Source: Argopecten irradians (lineage: Eukaryota; Mollusca; Bivalvia; Pectinida; Pectinidae). From it: 64,000 nt of DNA. Below the pieces are notes generated by a model that made no database searches, was not told where the DNA came from, and saw nothing but the letters and a program-made list of their open reading frames with translations. Of the stretch, positions 46,409 through 58,314 are shown in pieces. Positions within the stretch are counted from its first letter, which is position 1; each line of letters begins with the position of its first letter. Location of the stretch: the NCBI RefSeq assembly GCF_041381155.1, contig NC_091142.1, forward strand, positions 34,955,604 to 35,019,603. Direction: 5' to 3'. Position numbers and translations under genes: made by a program.

Positions 46409-47086
46409 CAAGAGGTCCAGAGGGCCTGTTTCGCTCACCTGGTTATTGTAAAAACAAGTTATGTTCTGAATACAGGATCACTGTTTCTTTTCTGAAGGAA
46501 TTTAACGATTTACCTCTAATTTCCCTATTGGGACCCATTCTTTCTGCTCCAGGGGTTCGGAGCCAAAATTTATACAAACTCTGGTTAAATTCCATGCAGA
46601 ACTCTGTGATAAGTGGCGATTTAAAAGCTTTACCTCTATTTTCCCTATTTCGCCCCGTCCCTCCTGCCCCCGGGGGGTCAGAGCCAAAAATTTATACAAA
46701 CTCTGTTCCCTTTCCCCCAAGGATGTTTCTGGCCAAATTTGGTTACATAACATGTAGAACTCTATGACTAGTAGCGATTTTAAGGATTACAGAATTCTAT
46801 GACAAGTAGCGATTTAAAGAATTCACCTCTATTTCCCCTATTGGGCCCAGCCCCTCCTGTCCAATGGGGGTCAGAGCCAAAATTTATACAAACTCTAGTC
46901 CCCCTCCCCCAAGGATGTTTCTGGCCAAATTTGGTTACAATCCATGTAGAACTCTATGACTAGTAGCGATTTAAAGGAAATGTTGACGGACGGACGGACG
47001 GACGGACGACGGACGGACGGACGGACGGACGACGGACGTCGTGCCATGACATAAGCTCACCTGGCCTGAAAGGCCAGGTGAGCTAA
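46409..47086 (+). mobile_element. CAAGAGG...CCAGGTGAGCTAAAA composite element
   Basis: Starts CAAGAGGTCCAGAGGGCCTG then GCTCACCTGG. The core has about three units of 'gatttacctctatttcccc', 'gccaaaatttatacaaactct' and 'ggatgtttctggccaaattt'. Then comes a (gacg)n run at 46985-47035, and a perfect terminal hairpin CTCACCTGGCC/GGCCAGGTGAG followed by CTAAAAA. No ORF. Helentron-associated-like architecture (inference). Confidence 0.75.
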
Positions 47087-47089
47087 AAA

Positions 47090-47914
47090 TATTGAGGTCT
47101 CTTAACACTTATATTAAGGCGAACATCAAGGAGAGCATGAAAGGAAAACCAACAACATATATATCTGTTCTCCATAACGTCTTCGTGACAAATCTTCCAC
47201 AATATCACAGCTATGTTTAGTTCATTGCAGTATCTACAAGGTACATTTATGTACAACCAGAGCATTAGATTCGCATCAAACCTTAACATGGTAATACAAA
47301 CTTAATAAATATATAGGTGTTTTTAAAACATATACATTGTATGCATTAAAATTGCGATAAGTTATACAATAAGAATACCTCTAACATGTATTATTCTCGA
47401 TCTAAGGTGTAAGTTGTACTGTCGCTTACTACCTTTGACAGCATATACATGTATATGCCGTTTTTACTGTGTTATCATGAATAATCCATCATTCAAATCC
47501 GTATTAAATTCCAATTAAATTCCCTGTATCAAAACATTAGATATCTTTGAATTTGATTTTGCAAGTATGGTTAGATATTTATCTTGATGGCGAAATTCGT
47601 GAAAATAAATCTAACCCGAAAAAAGTGTGATTACTAATTACAGTTAAAAAAAGTATTCAGTCTTACATTGTAACTCAGTACACTATATCTCGCGCCCTTT
47701 TGCTATTTCATCATAAAATTCACAGCGTCATGAATACTGTGTCTATTGTGGATGTCAGAAAAGCATCATTTGTCTTTACTGGCCCGATCATTGAAATTAT
47801 TCTGGAGTACAAAGTAAAAATGTTTGTCTCCAAACTTCATAAAATACGGATATAAACATTACGATATTTGACTTTTTGACACATCGTCTACATTATACGC
47901 CCACTAAAGGTAGT
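47090..47914. other. Intergenic, no gene seen
   Basis: AT-rich, no repeats or coding sequence recognised. Confidence 0.4.
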
Positions 47915-48112
47915 GCTCCTGGTCATTTGGTTGGGTTTGATTGGCTTAACGCCTTATAATGCCAGTCATTTAAGGAGGAAGTAGAGGGAATCTAGAGTAC
48001 CCCGAGGAAAACCATCCACCTATGCTGCGGTCAGTACCACATGGGACTCGAAATCGTGATCAAGATATATGGAGGGCTTGCAACATGTCGTGGGCACCGC
48101 GGCGCCAATGCA
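47915..48112 (-). mobile_element. tRNA-derived SINE
   Basis: The + strand carries the reverse of a SINE: ttaacgccttataatgccag, agtaccccgaggaaaaccat, ggtcagtacc, then a B-box complement gactcgaaatcgtg and a 3' edge gggcaccgcggcgcc. On the minus strand this is a degraded tRNA-like head followed by the SINE body. Matches by recall a SINE common in bivalves. A second fragment is at 59862-59970. Confidence 0.65.
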
Positions 48113-48177
48113 ATTAAAAGCGCATGGCGCATCATCTTCATTGCACATAAAATGCAGAGTAGTTTGTCTTTGTTATC

Positions 48178-49011
48178 CTAACTTACCGAACTAACATCAC
48201 CATTTACCAGAGTGCTGAATTTGATTGTTTTCTTACATTTACGTTTTTCCTTGAAATGCTGTTCTCTATGGTGAAGTTTAGTGTATAGGTATGTATAGTT
48301 CTTCGAAATAATTCCAATAGGCATGGCAAGTAAAAATAGTCCCGCCATGGCGCATACACAGGCTACAACACGACCTGCTACTGACCCTGGATAAATATCA
48401 CCGTAACCAACCGTTGCCATGGTTATGATCGCCCAATAGAAAGCTCGGAACACATTTGAAAAAGTATGATCTTCGAGGCAGTAGATAATCCCGCCAAAAA
48501 TACAAGAATTAATTATCATGATAGCAAAAAGCAACAAAATTGTCATTTTGCTTTTGTCTAAGGCTAAAAGCACCAGTTTAAGCCCCCTGCTTACTTTAGC
48601 AAGACGATAAAGTCGGACAAATCTTAAAGTCATCAAAATATTACCGACCATAAGGGCATTAGTTTCACTTCCGGGCACATAAAACGGTGAGAAAATTGCC
48701 GTAACGACGAGGATCCAAAAACCAAGCAAGGCCAAGATGTCCATTATGTTGATTAAACTTTTTAGGAAATTAGTCTTTGATAAGGACACTCCAAAACGTA
48801 CGGCTACATCTACGGTGAACACAATATTGGTAAGTATCTCAATCACCAGGCCAGCACAGGGAATGTTTGTCAGTGACGGCATTAGGTGGTCGAGTGAACC
48901 GGAACCGGAAATGGTGACATTTTGTGTTTGTGCACTGTAATCCTGCGATCTGATCAGGGCATCACAGATAATGGAAAAGACTACCATTGTCAAGTAGAAT
49001 ACCGCATACAC
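48178..49011 (-). CDS. Kv channel exon 2 (S1-S6 and pore)
   Basis: Acceptor cattaatcttacag/GTG at 49011. Carries all six membrane segments and the TVGYGD filter. Short S1-S2 loop with one N-glycosylation sequon (NVT). Confidence 0.9.
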   Translation of the reverse strand: MYAVFYLTMVVFSIICDALIRSQDYSAQTQNVTISGSGSLDHLMPSLTNIPCAGLVIEILTNIVFTVDVAVRFGVSLSKTNFLKSLINIMDILALLGFWILVVTAIFSPFYVPGSETNALMVGNILMTLRFVRLYRLAKVSRGLKLVLLALDKSKMTILLLFAIMIINSCIFGGIIYCLEDHTFSNVFRAFYWAIITMATVGYGDIYPGSVAGRVVACVCAMAGLFLLAMPIGIISKNYTYLYTKLHHREQHFKEKRKCKKTIKFSTLVNGDVSSVS

Positions 49012-49764
49012 CTGTAAGATTAATGAATACCAATGTAAAAGTATTTTACGTTAGGGATATATGAGAACATTACATATATTGTATTTTAAGATAGGAAATA
49101 CCATACTTCGTTCTACAAAAACTAATGGTTGTTTTCTATATAAAAGATACCCTATTCCCAACTGAGCTTGTAAAACGGCAATTATCAAACTTAAAACTAA
49201 CAAAGCATATAACTTTCCGAATATACTTAGTTTACCTTTTTGCATATAAAAAATCAATCAGATGTTCATGTGATGTATAAAGTATACTAATAAAAGTACT
49301 GTTACCTTTGCTAGCATTGAAGATGACGGATACTCCATTAAGTCCCGTATCCAAGAAGAAATCCCCTGTGTTTTCTGAATAAACTTCTTTCCTGTGCTAA
49401 ACACTGGTATCTCTTTATCAAGCATTTTCAGTGTCTTATCGACACCATCTCCACTGTATAATATTTTCCAGCAACAACTGGACACTTCATACGGAGAAAT
49501 TTCCCAGAATTCCAATTCATGGCGGATTTGACTTGCGCAGACATTATCAGGAAGATGAAGATCACCTGTACGATGATAATCAAGCACGCATCCAAAAACA
49601 GCTGGGTTTCTATCAAAGAAATATTCCACTTTCCCCGACGGTTTAGGATGTTGTTCATGAAGTGCACACAATTTGTCGAGTTTCGAGCCCGGGACTTTCT
49701 GCAGTGTTTCCCACGTGGTCGTAAATCGACTTCCGCCTACGTCAAAATACACCTTCCCAGCCAT
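48178..49764 (-). CDS. Voltage-gated potassium channel, non-Shaker class, two visible exons
   Basis: Exon 1 (49764-49306) encodes the T1/BTB tetramerisation domain: MAGKVYFDVGGSRFTTTWET, FFDRNPAVFGCVLDYHRTG and HLPDNVC...SSCCW. The last fits HX5CX20CC exactly, the zinc site of Kv2/Kv3/Kv4-type channels that Shaker (Kv1) lacks. Exon 2 (49011-48178) starts in phase after LAK: S1 VYAVFYLTMVVFSII, S2 near GLVIEILTNIVFTVDVAVRF, S3 IMDILALLGFWILVV, S4 with six basic residues (RFVRLYRLAKVSRGLK), S5 MTILLLFAIMIINSCIF, pore ATVGYGD, S6 LFLLAMPIGIISKNY. The usual S6 P-x-P is P-I-G here. The frame ends VSS-V-S-stop at 48178, but TTCG/gtaagt at 48187 is a strong donor, so a C-terminal exon may lie further along. 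Acceptor-like tttttcag at 49800 suggests an upstream 5' UTR exon. Confidence 0.9.
49306..49764 (-). CDS. Kv channel exon 1 (T1 domain)
   Basis: 153 codons from ATG at 49764 to donor GCAAAG/gtaaca at 49305. Whole T1 domain plus linker ISSWIRDLMEYPSSSMLAK. Confidence 0.88.
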
Positions 49765-49801
49765 AGCGTCTTATCTAAATCATCAGTTACACGTTTTACC
49801 T

Positions 49802-50840
49802 GAAAAAATAAATAAAATAAAATTGTTACTTTCATCCTAACTATATATAACTATTGTGACCGATCCATACATATCGCGAGACATCTCCATGGTACCAATC
49901 CCGTAAGGACACGAAATCACAGAGTGCACTTTTATGACACATGAAATAGTCTTCACGACTGGTTTTAAAATCTATGGTTGTAGAGTTCGTACTTAAGTAT
50001 ACACAATTGTGGTAGTTTTTGAAGCTCAAAGCCCGACCAGGACTCATGGCTTAGTTATATATCATGTTGTCTTTCTTAGATATTAGTACAGTAAGACATT
50101 GTTAAAGTATAAGCTAAGGCGAAAGGCCAAACCGAAATCAAAACCACAATAATATAACCAAAAATCAATACGTTGTGATATTGATTCACAACTTGTTCCG
50201 AAAGTTCGATCCATGATTTGAGTACTCTCAAGTTTAAGCCTAAACTATTGCTCAGCATAAATAACATTGTTAGTAGGGGTGGATCTCAAATCCCTGGACT
50301 GTGCCCCGGACCACACATTTTCCTCTGCCAGATGCGAAGTGGGTAATCACGTTATCTAAACATGTGCGCGGAGCATCATTAGATTAACAGTTTCCGGAAT
50401 TCGAGCTCAAAATAAATATTTTGGTAGGCTAGAGACGTTTAATAGCCATTTATACATAGATGATTCTGAAAGAGTATACAGATTGTCTTTGGTTAAGAAG
50501 AAACCACTTTCCAATTGTTTTTACAAGATGGTTTGTGCAGGCCTTTCTCAGTAATTTAGCAGTATAGAACTTGTTTTATTGGTTCTGATGAGAGAGAAGC
50601 AAGGCAGCAAGGCAACGACATGATAAACATTATCATTTACAGATAAACTCTTTTTACCGGTAATAATATAATTCTATGGCTAGTTTAGGACATTTCTTTA
50701 CTACAGGTCAAACTATATAGATCTTGGTGACCTTTGGTAAATGACAGGCCAGCTAGTGAAATCAACAAAGACCCGAAATATGAAGTTACTGTAATAAAGC
50801 ATTGTAGATTTCAGACCATGAATAGGTGTAGTCTGAAGGT
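49802..50840. other. Upstream of the Kv gene, no gene seen
   Basis: No coding sequence, no recognised repeats. Should include promoter elements of the channel gene, not identified. Confidence 0.4.
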
Positions 50841-50920
50841 AGCTACTGTTGTAGCGGAAAAGATATCACCTTATGAAAAGTCAGTCAGAAGGTGATATCT
50901 TTTCCGCTACAACAGTAGCT
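50841..50920. repeat. Perfect 32-bp inverted repeat with 16-bp loop
   Basis: AGCTACTGTTGTAGCGGAAA AGATATCACCTT is followed after atgaaaagtcagtcag by its exact reverse complement. Both sides are flanked by a direct repeat agtctgaagg. Confidence 0.85.
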
Positions 50921-50957
50921 AGTCTGAAGGCCGAAATGTATTATAGCTGATTTCGGC

Positions 50958-51100
50958 GATGTCGCACTGTCGTATGATGCATTGTCGCACTGTCGCAATG
51001 GCGCACTGTCGCATGACGTATTGTACCATTATAACACTGTCGCATTATCGTACGTCGCATGACGGGGTCGCCAATGCGACAATGCGAGCAGACATTGTCG
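50958..51100. repeat. Irregular gtcgca short tandem repeat
   Basis: Runs of gtcgcactgtcgca, gtcgcatgac and the inverted form caatgcgacaatgcg. Degenerate 9-10 bp units. Confidence 0.6.
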
Positions 51101-52145
51101 AAATAAAAATGACCTGTTTTGGTTAACTTTCAAATAAACTTAAGTACATGCAAAGTTATTTCCTGTGGAAAGACAGAATAATCAAATTACTGGAAGGCAT
51201 GTAAACAGAAGTAGTACGTATACAAAAAACGAACCAATACACCTCGAACGATGTCATTGAAGGCTGGAATAGTCTACCATCAACAGTGATCAACTATAAA
51301 TCAGGACTCGACAGATTAACTATACCAATAAAACCAGATATACGAGAACAGTTAGTATCAACAGTAGTCCCGGAGTAATTGTGTGACGTCACCAACCGCG
51401 AGTTGACGACGCGTTATGACACACAACGCCACGTAAAAGTGTCGACCACACGTAAACACAAATACTTGTACATATGGGTATATATCTATATGTAAATTTT
51501 AATAAAATCTAGCCCTATTGACAATATGTTATTGTAGAAGAACCTTCAAACTCACAATAACACGACTCAAAACAATGTAAAATCATTAACCAGAATGGTC
51601 CTGTGATCTAAAGCTAATTAGAAGTATCCGTGGCGACTGTACTTAGTTATGTACCAGAGCAGAGGCATTACTTAAGTAATTAATCTTCTTTCAACTTCCA
51701 AGTTCAAGCGAACTATACTTTGTGTCACTGTAAAATGCATCGCTAAAACACACTTTCATGTGTACATAAAATCATTGTATAGATTTTTACAATACAGTTC
51801 CTAGAAACAAAGATTGTCCTCTCAGATATACCGAGATAAGTGTTAATTCTGAAATTGATTTGGCTATGAACATCATTATGTCGGACTGGCCGTCGAATGG
51901 TGGCGTCAGCAGAGACATGAACAACAGTGCTACATTTCCATTTGTCAATATCGATATACTGGCTAGGTCTAGAACGATGGCTATATACTTTACATATCGG
52001 ACAAGAGTCCCATGGGGCCTGTACTGTACACTTGTTACAACTAAATCTTCGTGATGAACAACCAGATTTAGTAAAATGATCATAAGCGTTGTTCTCAACA
52101 CTTCAGTAAATTAAATTCATGCGACAGTACATTTTATCAGGACCT
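51101..52145. other. Intergenic, no gene seen
   Basis: No recognised feature. Short ORFs lack family resemblance. Confidence 0.4.
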
Positions 52146-52149
52146 TTAA

Positions 52150-52546
52150 AGGCCCACTACCTTTCCGGAGGAAAACATAAAGGTTTCTTAAAAACATTAA
52201 TAACATCAGAAAATATATACCAATGGCCTAAGATGAGGTTACAACACCAAACATATGCAAGATTTCCTGCGTAATGTTTGATAACAGTGGAGAGTTATTT
52301 CGCTTTTTTGCCGTCTGGCGCAGTGATAGTTAATTACCGCGCGGTATTTAGGACGACGGCGGGAACATAAGACGACCCGCGTTATGAAAATTAACATTTT
52401 ATTTATTTTAATCAAATTGTTCAGAATGTGATGACACGTGTAGTATTAACGGTAAGTAATAACTTTAGCGACTATACAAAAATATCGATCTCGTTTTACT
52501 TTCCCATTTTTAAAATTAAAAGCCGTTTCGGAAAGGTAGTGGGCCT
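52150..52546. mobile_element. TTAA MITE, AGGCCCACTACC type, complete
   Basis: Termini AGGCCCACTACCTTTCCGG and CGGAAAGGTAGTGGGCCT are inverted repeats, flanked by TTAA at 52146-52149 and 52547-52550. Internal sequence (gtaatgtt, gaccgcgcggcattt-like) is the inverse of the copy at 56721-57120. Non-coding. Confidence 0.88.
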
Positions 52547-52550
52547 TTAA

Positions 52551-54888
52551 CAAACAAACAAACAAAAATAATTTGGGTCACGTTACACAACCAGTGGATA
52601 TTACATAGATGATATTTCGATGGACTGGTATGATGGGTACACTGTCACCTTCATCAGACAAATGAAAACATTGAGACTGATAATGTTATTCAAAGTGAAA
52701 TTTATATGTGGAATCCGTCCAACTTCATAACTCGATAAGCTATGCATTGTTGATAACCGCCTCAGAACATTATATAAACCACAGTGTGCACTTGTGTAAA
52801 GCAGCTGGATTCTGAGATAAAAGATGAGGGAAACTTTCTTATCATACCAGTTCAACACTGTTTGGTTTACTTTACCCAACGTTTTATTAATAACCAAGAA
52901 TCATTTACGGAAATTATTAGCTTTTAGTGATAGGACGGAAGGAAGCCGATGGACCCGGAGAAATTAACCAATTTTTAGAAGGTTTTTGTCTAGACTGTCC
53001 AGTCTGTGTTCCGAAGTCAGGCCAAGAGTTGAAGGGTTAGAACACATTGGTCACCGCGGTACAATGAAGTCTCGGATTTAATTCTTCATTGACAACCGTA
53101 TATATTTATATACAATGTACAACGTTACTTGTACTCGCAATGTAAAAGAGACTTGTCGTTCTTTGGCATAATAGCAAATATACTTTCAAGTACCTACTGC
53201 CATTTTGTATTTATTTATCTGAAAAACGAAAACAGAATCATTGAGCATGTCATGAGTAAACAGCCATTTTTCTAAATCAGTAGTAAATAGCACATTTTGA
53301 TCAACTCCTTTATCAAACTTGCCAGAGGGGGTGCCAATTGATAACAAACAGCTCGGGCACACAGGGACTTGAAAAACAAAAGTACACACTATATATACTG
53401 TATAATTGTGTAGTACTATACATGATGGATCATCGGTAACCATGCAGGTCCTGTGCTTGGCAATTTATAAACCTGTCCAATTTGAGCTTAACCTTATCTA
53501 CAGGGTAAATTCTAAAGCATTGTATTTCTGCACATACTTTGTAGAGAAGTGTGCCAATCGCTAGCTTATTTCGTGATTAACCCGAATTTCCTTTAGCCAT
53601 GCCACCAGACTTAGACACTATGCCACACAGAGATGACTGGTGTAAGACTTCTATCTGTCAGTATGTCTAGTTCTGGTATTAGGTTCAGGGGAAGCCCGCG
53701 TTTACTCGCATTACGTCGCGTACTAAATACCCCGAATGCAATTTTACAGAAGTTTCAAATAGCGCTGTATGAATGATACGGACGCTGTTTGTGTATTCTC
53801 TTACCTTGGTGGTGCCGACAGATTCCTATCTATACTGGTGTTAACACTCCATCTCTCAGCCACATACTACGAACCACTTTGTACTGACACCAGTAACAAT
53901 CCCCCACATGTGATATACAAATCCCCAGGGTAGTTAACATGCTATACCGCCCTGTACTAAGTCGGCGTGACCAAACGCCGTCTGCTCGCAATTCTCAGTC
54001 AGACGAGGATTTACTCGTAAAACACACATACAAATGTAGATAGTTCTACTGTTTTGGTTGTCGGATTGATCATACAAGACTGGAGGTAATTACATCCTAT
54101 AGTGTAAGACAAAACAGAGCGGTGGGTCATTGAAGTACAAGTATTCCGGTCTGTGCTAGCACACAGATATTTTCACGCATGCCAACTCCGATATGACAAA
54201 AATGTATACTTGTACATATATTGCATTTCTGCCTGAGTGGATTTAATATTTACGATGGAATGTTTGTACGCTGGCACATCATTCAGTGTAGTAAAGTGGT
54301 AGCTATGTCCCATGCCAATTATTTGATTTAATATTCAGTGTCCACCACAGCGGAAGTAGTCTGAACATTATCCTTCTATAGAGTTAGCCTTATCGATCAA
54401 GGACACAGCACGAATGGAAATGTAACCTTGACTAACCAATCGTTAGGGAAAGGCTTATTATAGTTTTATAGGGTCCGCTCTAAGAATGCTTACGTAGCAG
54501 ATTCGAGATGGACTGAGATGTCCGTCAACAAACTTATTTAAACGTTGCTCAATTTGTAGAGCGCATCCCGTTTAAAGTGCGAAGACTTCGAGGTTTGAAC
54601 AACTGTCAGGTCGTGCATTTTCTCTTACTCGTGTATAAAAACGAAACTCGAATATCAGTCACCGTTCAACTTAAGTCTCAATGCATTTCAAAACCTACCG
54701 AACCCAATTAAGGCTCGTGGACCACCTTAGTCTCCATCTTTATCGAAACCAAGGCTTTCGATGATTTATATCTAGGGTATTATCTCAATTCTTATTTTGG
54801 TAAATTTTATTAGACAAATGATTACCTTGGCTACTGAAAAGAAGTCGCTTAGAAATTTAACCCTGAGAATAAGCCAATGTCAATGTCA
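52551..54888. other. Intergenic, one short dispersed repeat
   Basis: At 52620-52670 the phrase tgatgggtacactgtcacct tcatcagacaaatg is shared with 29200-29230. Nothing else recognised to 54888. Confidence 0.4.
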
Positions 54889-55206
54889 TCCACTGGACCA
54901 TCCTGGATATTCCAGGGGTTCCGATCACTTACAATGTCTACACCCCTGGACTATCTCATAGTAAAAATTTAGTCATTTGATGTACATCAAAAGAGCCGTG
55001 TAACGGTACATTGTGGTTTACTGTGTGGCTCTGATGTTAGGCGTCGCTCTAACTATCTCTCTGTGGTCTTCAAAGGAAATCTTTGCTAGCCTGTGATTGG
55101 TCAAATGTTTTCCGCTGAGCTGCCTTCAATTTCACTATGAGGTAGTCCAGTGGTGTAGAGATCGTAAGTGATCGGAACCCCTGGGGTATCGAGGATGCCA
55201 CTGGAC
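54889..55206. mobile_element. Foldback/MITE with 65-bp inverted termini
   Basis: Left arm cactggaccatcctggatat, tccaggggttccgatcactt, acaatgtctacacc. Right arm is its near reverse complement (gtgtagagatcgtaagtgat, cggaacccctggggtatcga, ggatgccactgg). About 318 bp in all, no ORF. A miniature relative is at 30821-30898. Confidence 0.8.
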
Positions 55207-56476
55207 AAACTTAGTAACAACAGATAACCTATAAATAGACCGGTGGAAAGCGGATGCCGTACCGAGCTACTGATACCACGAAGTTTGTCGAATGTTTAAA
55301 TAATACACAGATATTAAAAGTTCCTCTGACATTCCACGTCAATGTTTCGTGGTCGGTGACTCCGTTAAAAAATCCATTTGAACGTACACAGTTTCATTCG
55401 AATGAAACAAAGAAAGAGTTTTCCCGCATGATTATTATCGAATAGTAATTATGTGACGATTCCCAAAAATAACGTCCTGATTATAACCAGAGATTGTCCT
55501 CAGCTGGTTATATACACGTTGTGCACAGTAGATATATTTAGGGCTTTTATAATCATTATAAGTTTATCGCGGTGTTTTATGTATTTAAGGGGTAATTCTG
55601 TAAGACTTTCCTAAAAAATAAACATGTATAACCATTTTTATAGAATTTACTAGGCTAAATGGACGAAGTCTACACCACCTCAGAATTATGTTTCATACAG
55701 TCCGTCGTTATTCTGGTAATATGTAAGATGAAATTATGACAGCAAAACTATACCTGAAAATATTATTAGACTGCACAATACGTTATAAATCAGACATAAC
55801 GTATGGTTCTATTTTACTATGTCGAGATGCCCAAGATAGATGTTATCGGTATACAAACACACGTTAGTTGTCCTCTATTAGCGAAATTGGCGAACATAAT
55901 TACAGTACCTACCTTTCGGAGACACCAATCACTGGTCGACCTTAAAACTTGAAGACAAATTATGTCTTCAATGTTGTGTGACAATAGTCGTTCTAATATA
56001 ATAAACATCCTATAGAAGGGTCTTCCTCTTACAGTCTCACGTGGTCTCGTGTGACAGGAAATCCGACCATCGCGCCCCCATCGACATAGGGACGCGAGAA
56101 GTTGTCATCAGTATAGGGCAAACTTTTTATAAGTCGCAATGGTGTCATTTAAGACTATCACTTCCAGTATTTGAGATAATAACACTTCAATATAATCTGA
56201 ACATGGGGTATCATGTGATAGTTATGTAATCCTTTAAAATGCAATGTAAAACTATAGTATTAGCGTTAGACGGATCTCAATGTCCCTGTGATCTGTCGAA
56301 ACTAGGAAGATACATCTCCTATTACAAAACTTATATCATCACGGACAACACATTGTATTGAACGCTAGACTCGTCAAGCATGTTACATTAACATAATTTA
56401 TACACATTGATAAGAAAACAGATGCTACTTTCACAATCTCAGTGGGATTAGGCTATATATACAGAGGACATCTGTT
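55207..56476. other. Intergenic, no gene seen
   Basis: No recognised feature; short ORFs are without family resemblance. Confidence 0.4.
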
Positions 56477-56480
56477 TTAA

Positions 56481-57234
56481 AGATGCTCCACCGCCGACAG
56501 AGCATAAATGATATTCATCATTTGAACAATGATTGGTGTTTACTCATGTATATATATATATGCCTAATTAACACACACAAAAAAATTGTTTCGCATTTGA
56601 TGCATGCGCAATCAGTGCTTCATTTCATATAGAATATAGTGCCATGGATTTTTTTCGGGATGCAATTAATTATTTTTCATATTTTCAACTTGAAGTAAAA
56701 TTAGAAGCTCAATTTTTTGAAGGGCCACTACCTTTCCGAAACGGCTTTTAATTTTTGAAATAGGAATGTAAAACGAGATCAATAATTTTGTAAAGTCGCA
56801 GAAGTTATTAACTATGCGTTTACTAGCACACTTATCATCACCTTCAGAACTGTTTAATTAGAATAAATAAATTGTTAATTTTCATAACGCGGGTCGTTTT
56901 ATGTTTCCCGCCGTCGTGCTAAATGCCGCGCGGTAGTTGACTATCACTGCGCCAGACGGCAAAACAGCGAAACGAATCTCCACTGTTATCGTACATTAGA
57001 CAGGAAATCTTACATATGTTTGGTGTTATAACCTCATCTTAAGCCATCGATATATATTTTCTTTTGTTATTAATGTTTTTAAGAAACCTTTAAATTTTGC
57101 TCCGGAAAGGTAGTGGGCCTTTAATGGTGATAATGGTGTAAAGAAAGTAACTTTTGTAATTGAAGAAAAATACTAAATCGTCTGCTTCTGTTTTTGATAA
57201 TAAAAAAATACCATTTGTCAGCGGTGGAGCATCT
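56481..57234. mobile_element. TTAA MITE, AGATGCTCCACCGC type, interrupted by another MITE
   Basis: Termini AGATGCTCCACCGCCGACAG and CTGTCAGCGGTGGAGCATCT-like, with TTAA on both sides (56477-56480, 57235-57238). The second MITE at 56721-57120 lies within it, so this element is the older. Confidence 0.85.
56721..57120. mobile_element. TTAA MITE, AGGCCCACTACC type, nested
   Basis: Starts after a decayed TTGA (agggccactacctttccg) and ends ggaaaggtagtgggcct/TTAA at 57121. Inserted in the element 56481-57234. Confidence 0.82.
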
Positions 57235-57495
57235 TTAAGTTTTAAAAGATTGAAGAAAAATCCTGCTGTTGTAAATAGAAATCGCGAGAAACTGTCATAA
57301 AGTCAATTCAATCAATACACCATCTTTGTTGTTTCTTTCTCTCCTTGTTTCTAACCCGAACACCTTTTTGTAGCTATGATGAAAATTGATTAAGAAACTT
57401 CAACGATACCTTTCATTGCTTACACTTTTATTTGCCTGCTTAATTTTGTTCATGGACAAAAATTCGTGCATGAAACTCTATAACAATTTTTTATT

Positions 57496-58163
57496 AGGGA
57501 TGTCAATTGGTTCAAAATCACTAATCGCCACTGACTGGGTCTAATGTTGCTGATGTTCAGTGTTAGATGGAGGCACGATCGATCTCGCAAACTAACCACT
57601 TTAAGAATAAATAAAATAAAACATAAATAAAAAAACTCACCATCTATTTCATCTTATTAAGTGTTGATTGCAAGACATCGTCGGGATTATTTATATTTAC
57701 ACTGCTCCTGAGTCCCTAAAAGTTCAAGAGACGACGTGAATGTTCATATCGATTTAAATATCAAAATTTCGATGTAAAAAACCCCAACTAAACCTGTGTT
57801 CGTGTATGGTAACGAGTAATAATAACAACTCCAATCAAACAAAGGAAACTACAGATCTACTCTGTATACGATGTGGCTTCATACTCTGTATACGATGTGG
57901 CTTCAATCTGGCTATGAAAACATGTTCATACTTTTGCAAACCCGGCCCGGGGTGAGTAGAACATGTATTTACCTGACCCGAAGTGGCCCTTTGTTTCACT
58001 TATTTACCATGCATGTGAAATGTTCAATCACTATCGATCGATATCCAGTCGGTTATTGAAGGACTCGTACATTGTATATTAAATATGCATTTTTTTGAAC
58101 ATTCGAATAGCGTTTTCTTATTCGAATACCGACATATCGAACGAACGTTGACATCCCTATTTT
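57496..58163. mobile_element. TIR element, TAGGGATGTCAA termini (possibly hAT-like)
   Basis: TAGGGATGTCAA at 57495-57506 and its inverse TTGACATCCCTA at about 58149-58160. The right subterminal part holds repeated ttcgaata motifs. No transposase ORF. The terminus resembles some hAT elements; the 8-bp target duplication is not clear (both flanks T-rich). Confidence 0.5.
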
Positions 58164-58314
58164 TCACTTAAACCACGTTTGTCTGAATTATTTTGTGTCT
58201 ATATTTCTTATACGAATTCACTCGCGAAACACTGTCTGATACATATGTGTAATCTGTGATGTCTTTGATACAGCTTATATACCTTCAGTGTTATATCGTC
58301 CGTATCTTACAACT

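Noticed and set aside
49051-49257. Hydrophobic minus-strand ORF between Kv exons
   Set aside because: Lies in the 294-bp intron; exon phases join cleanly without it.
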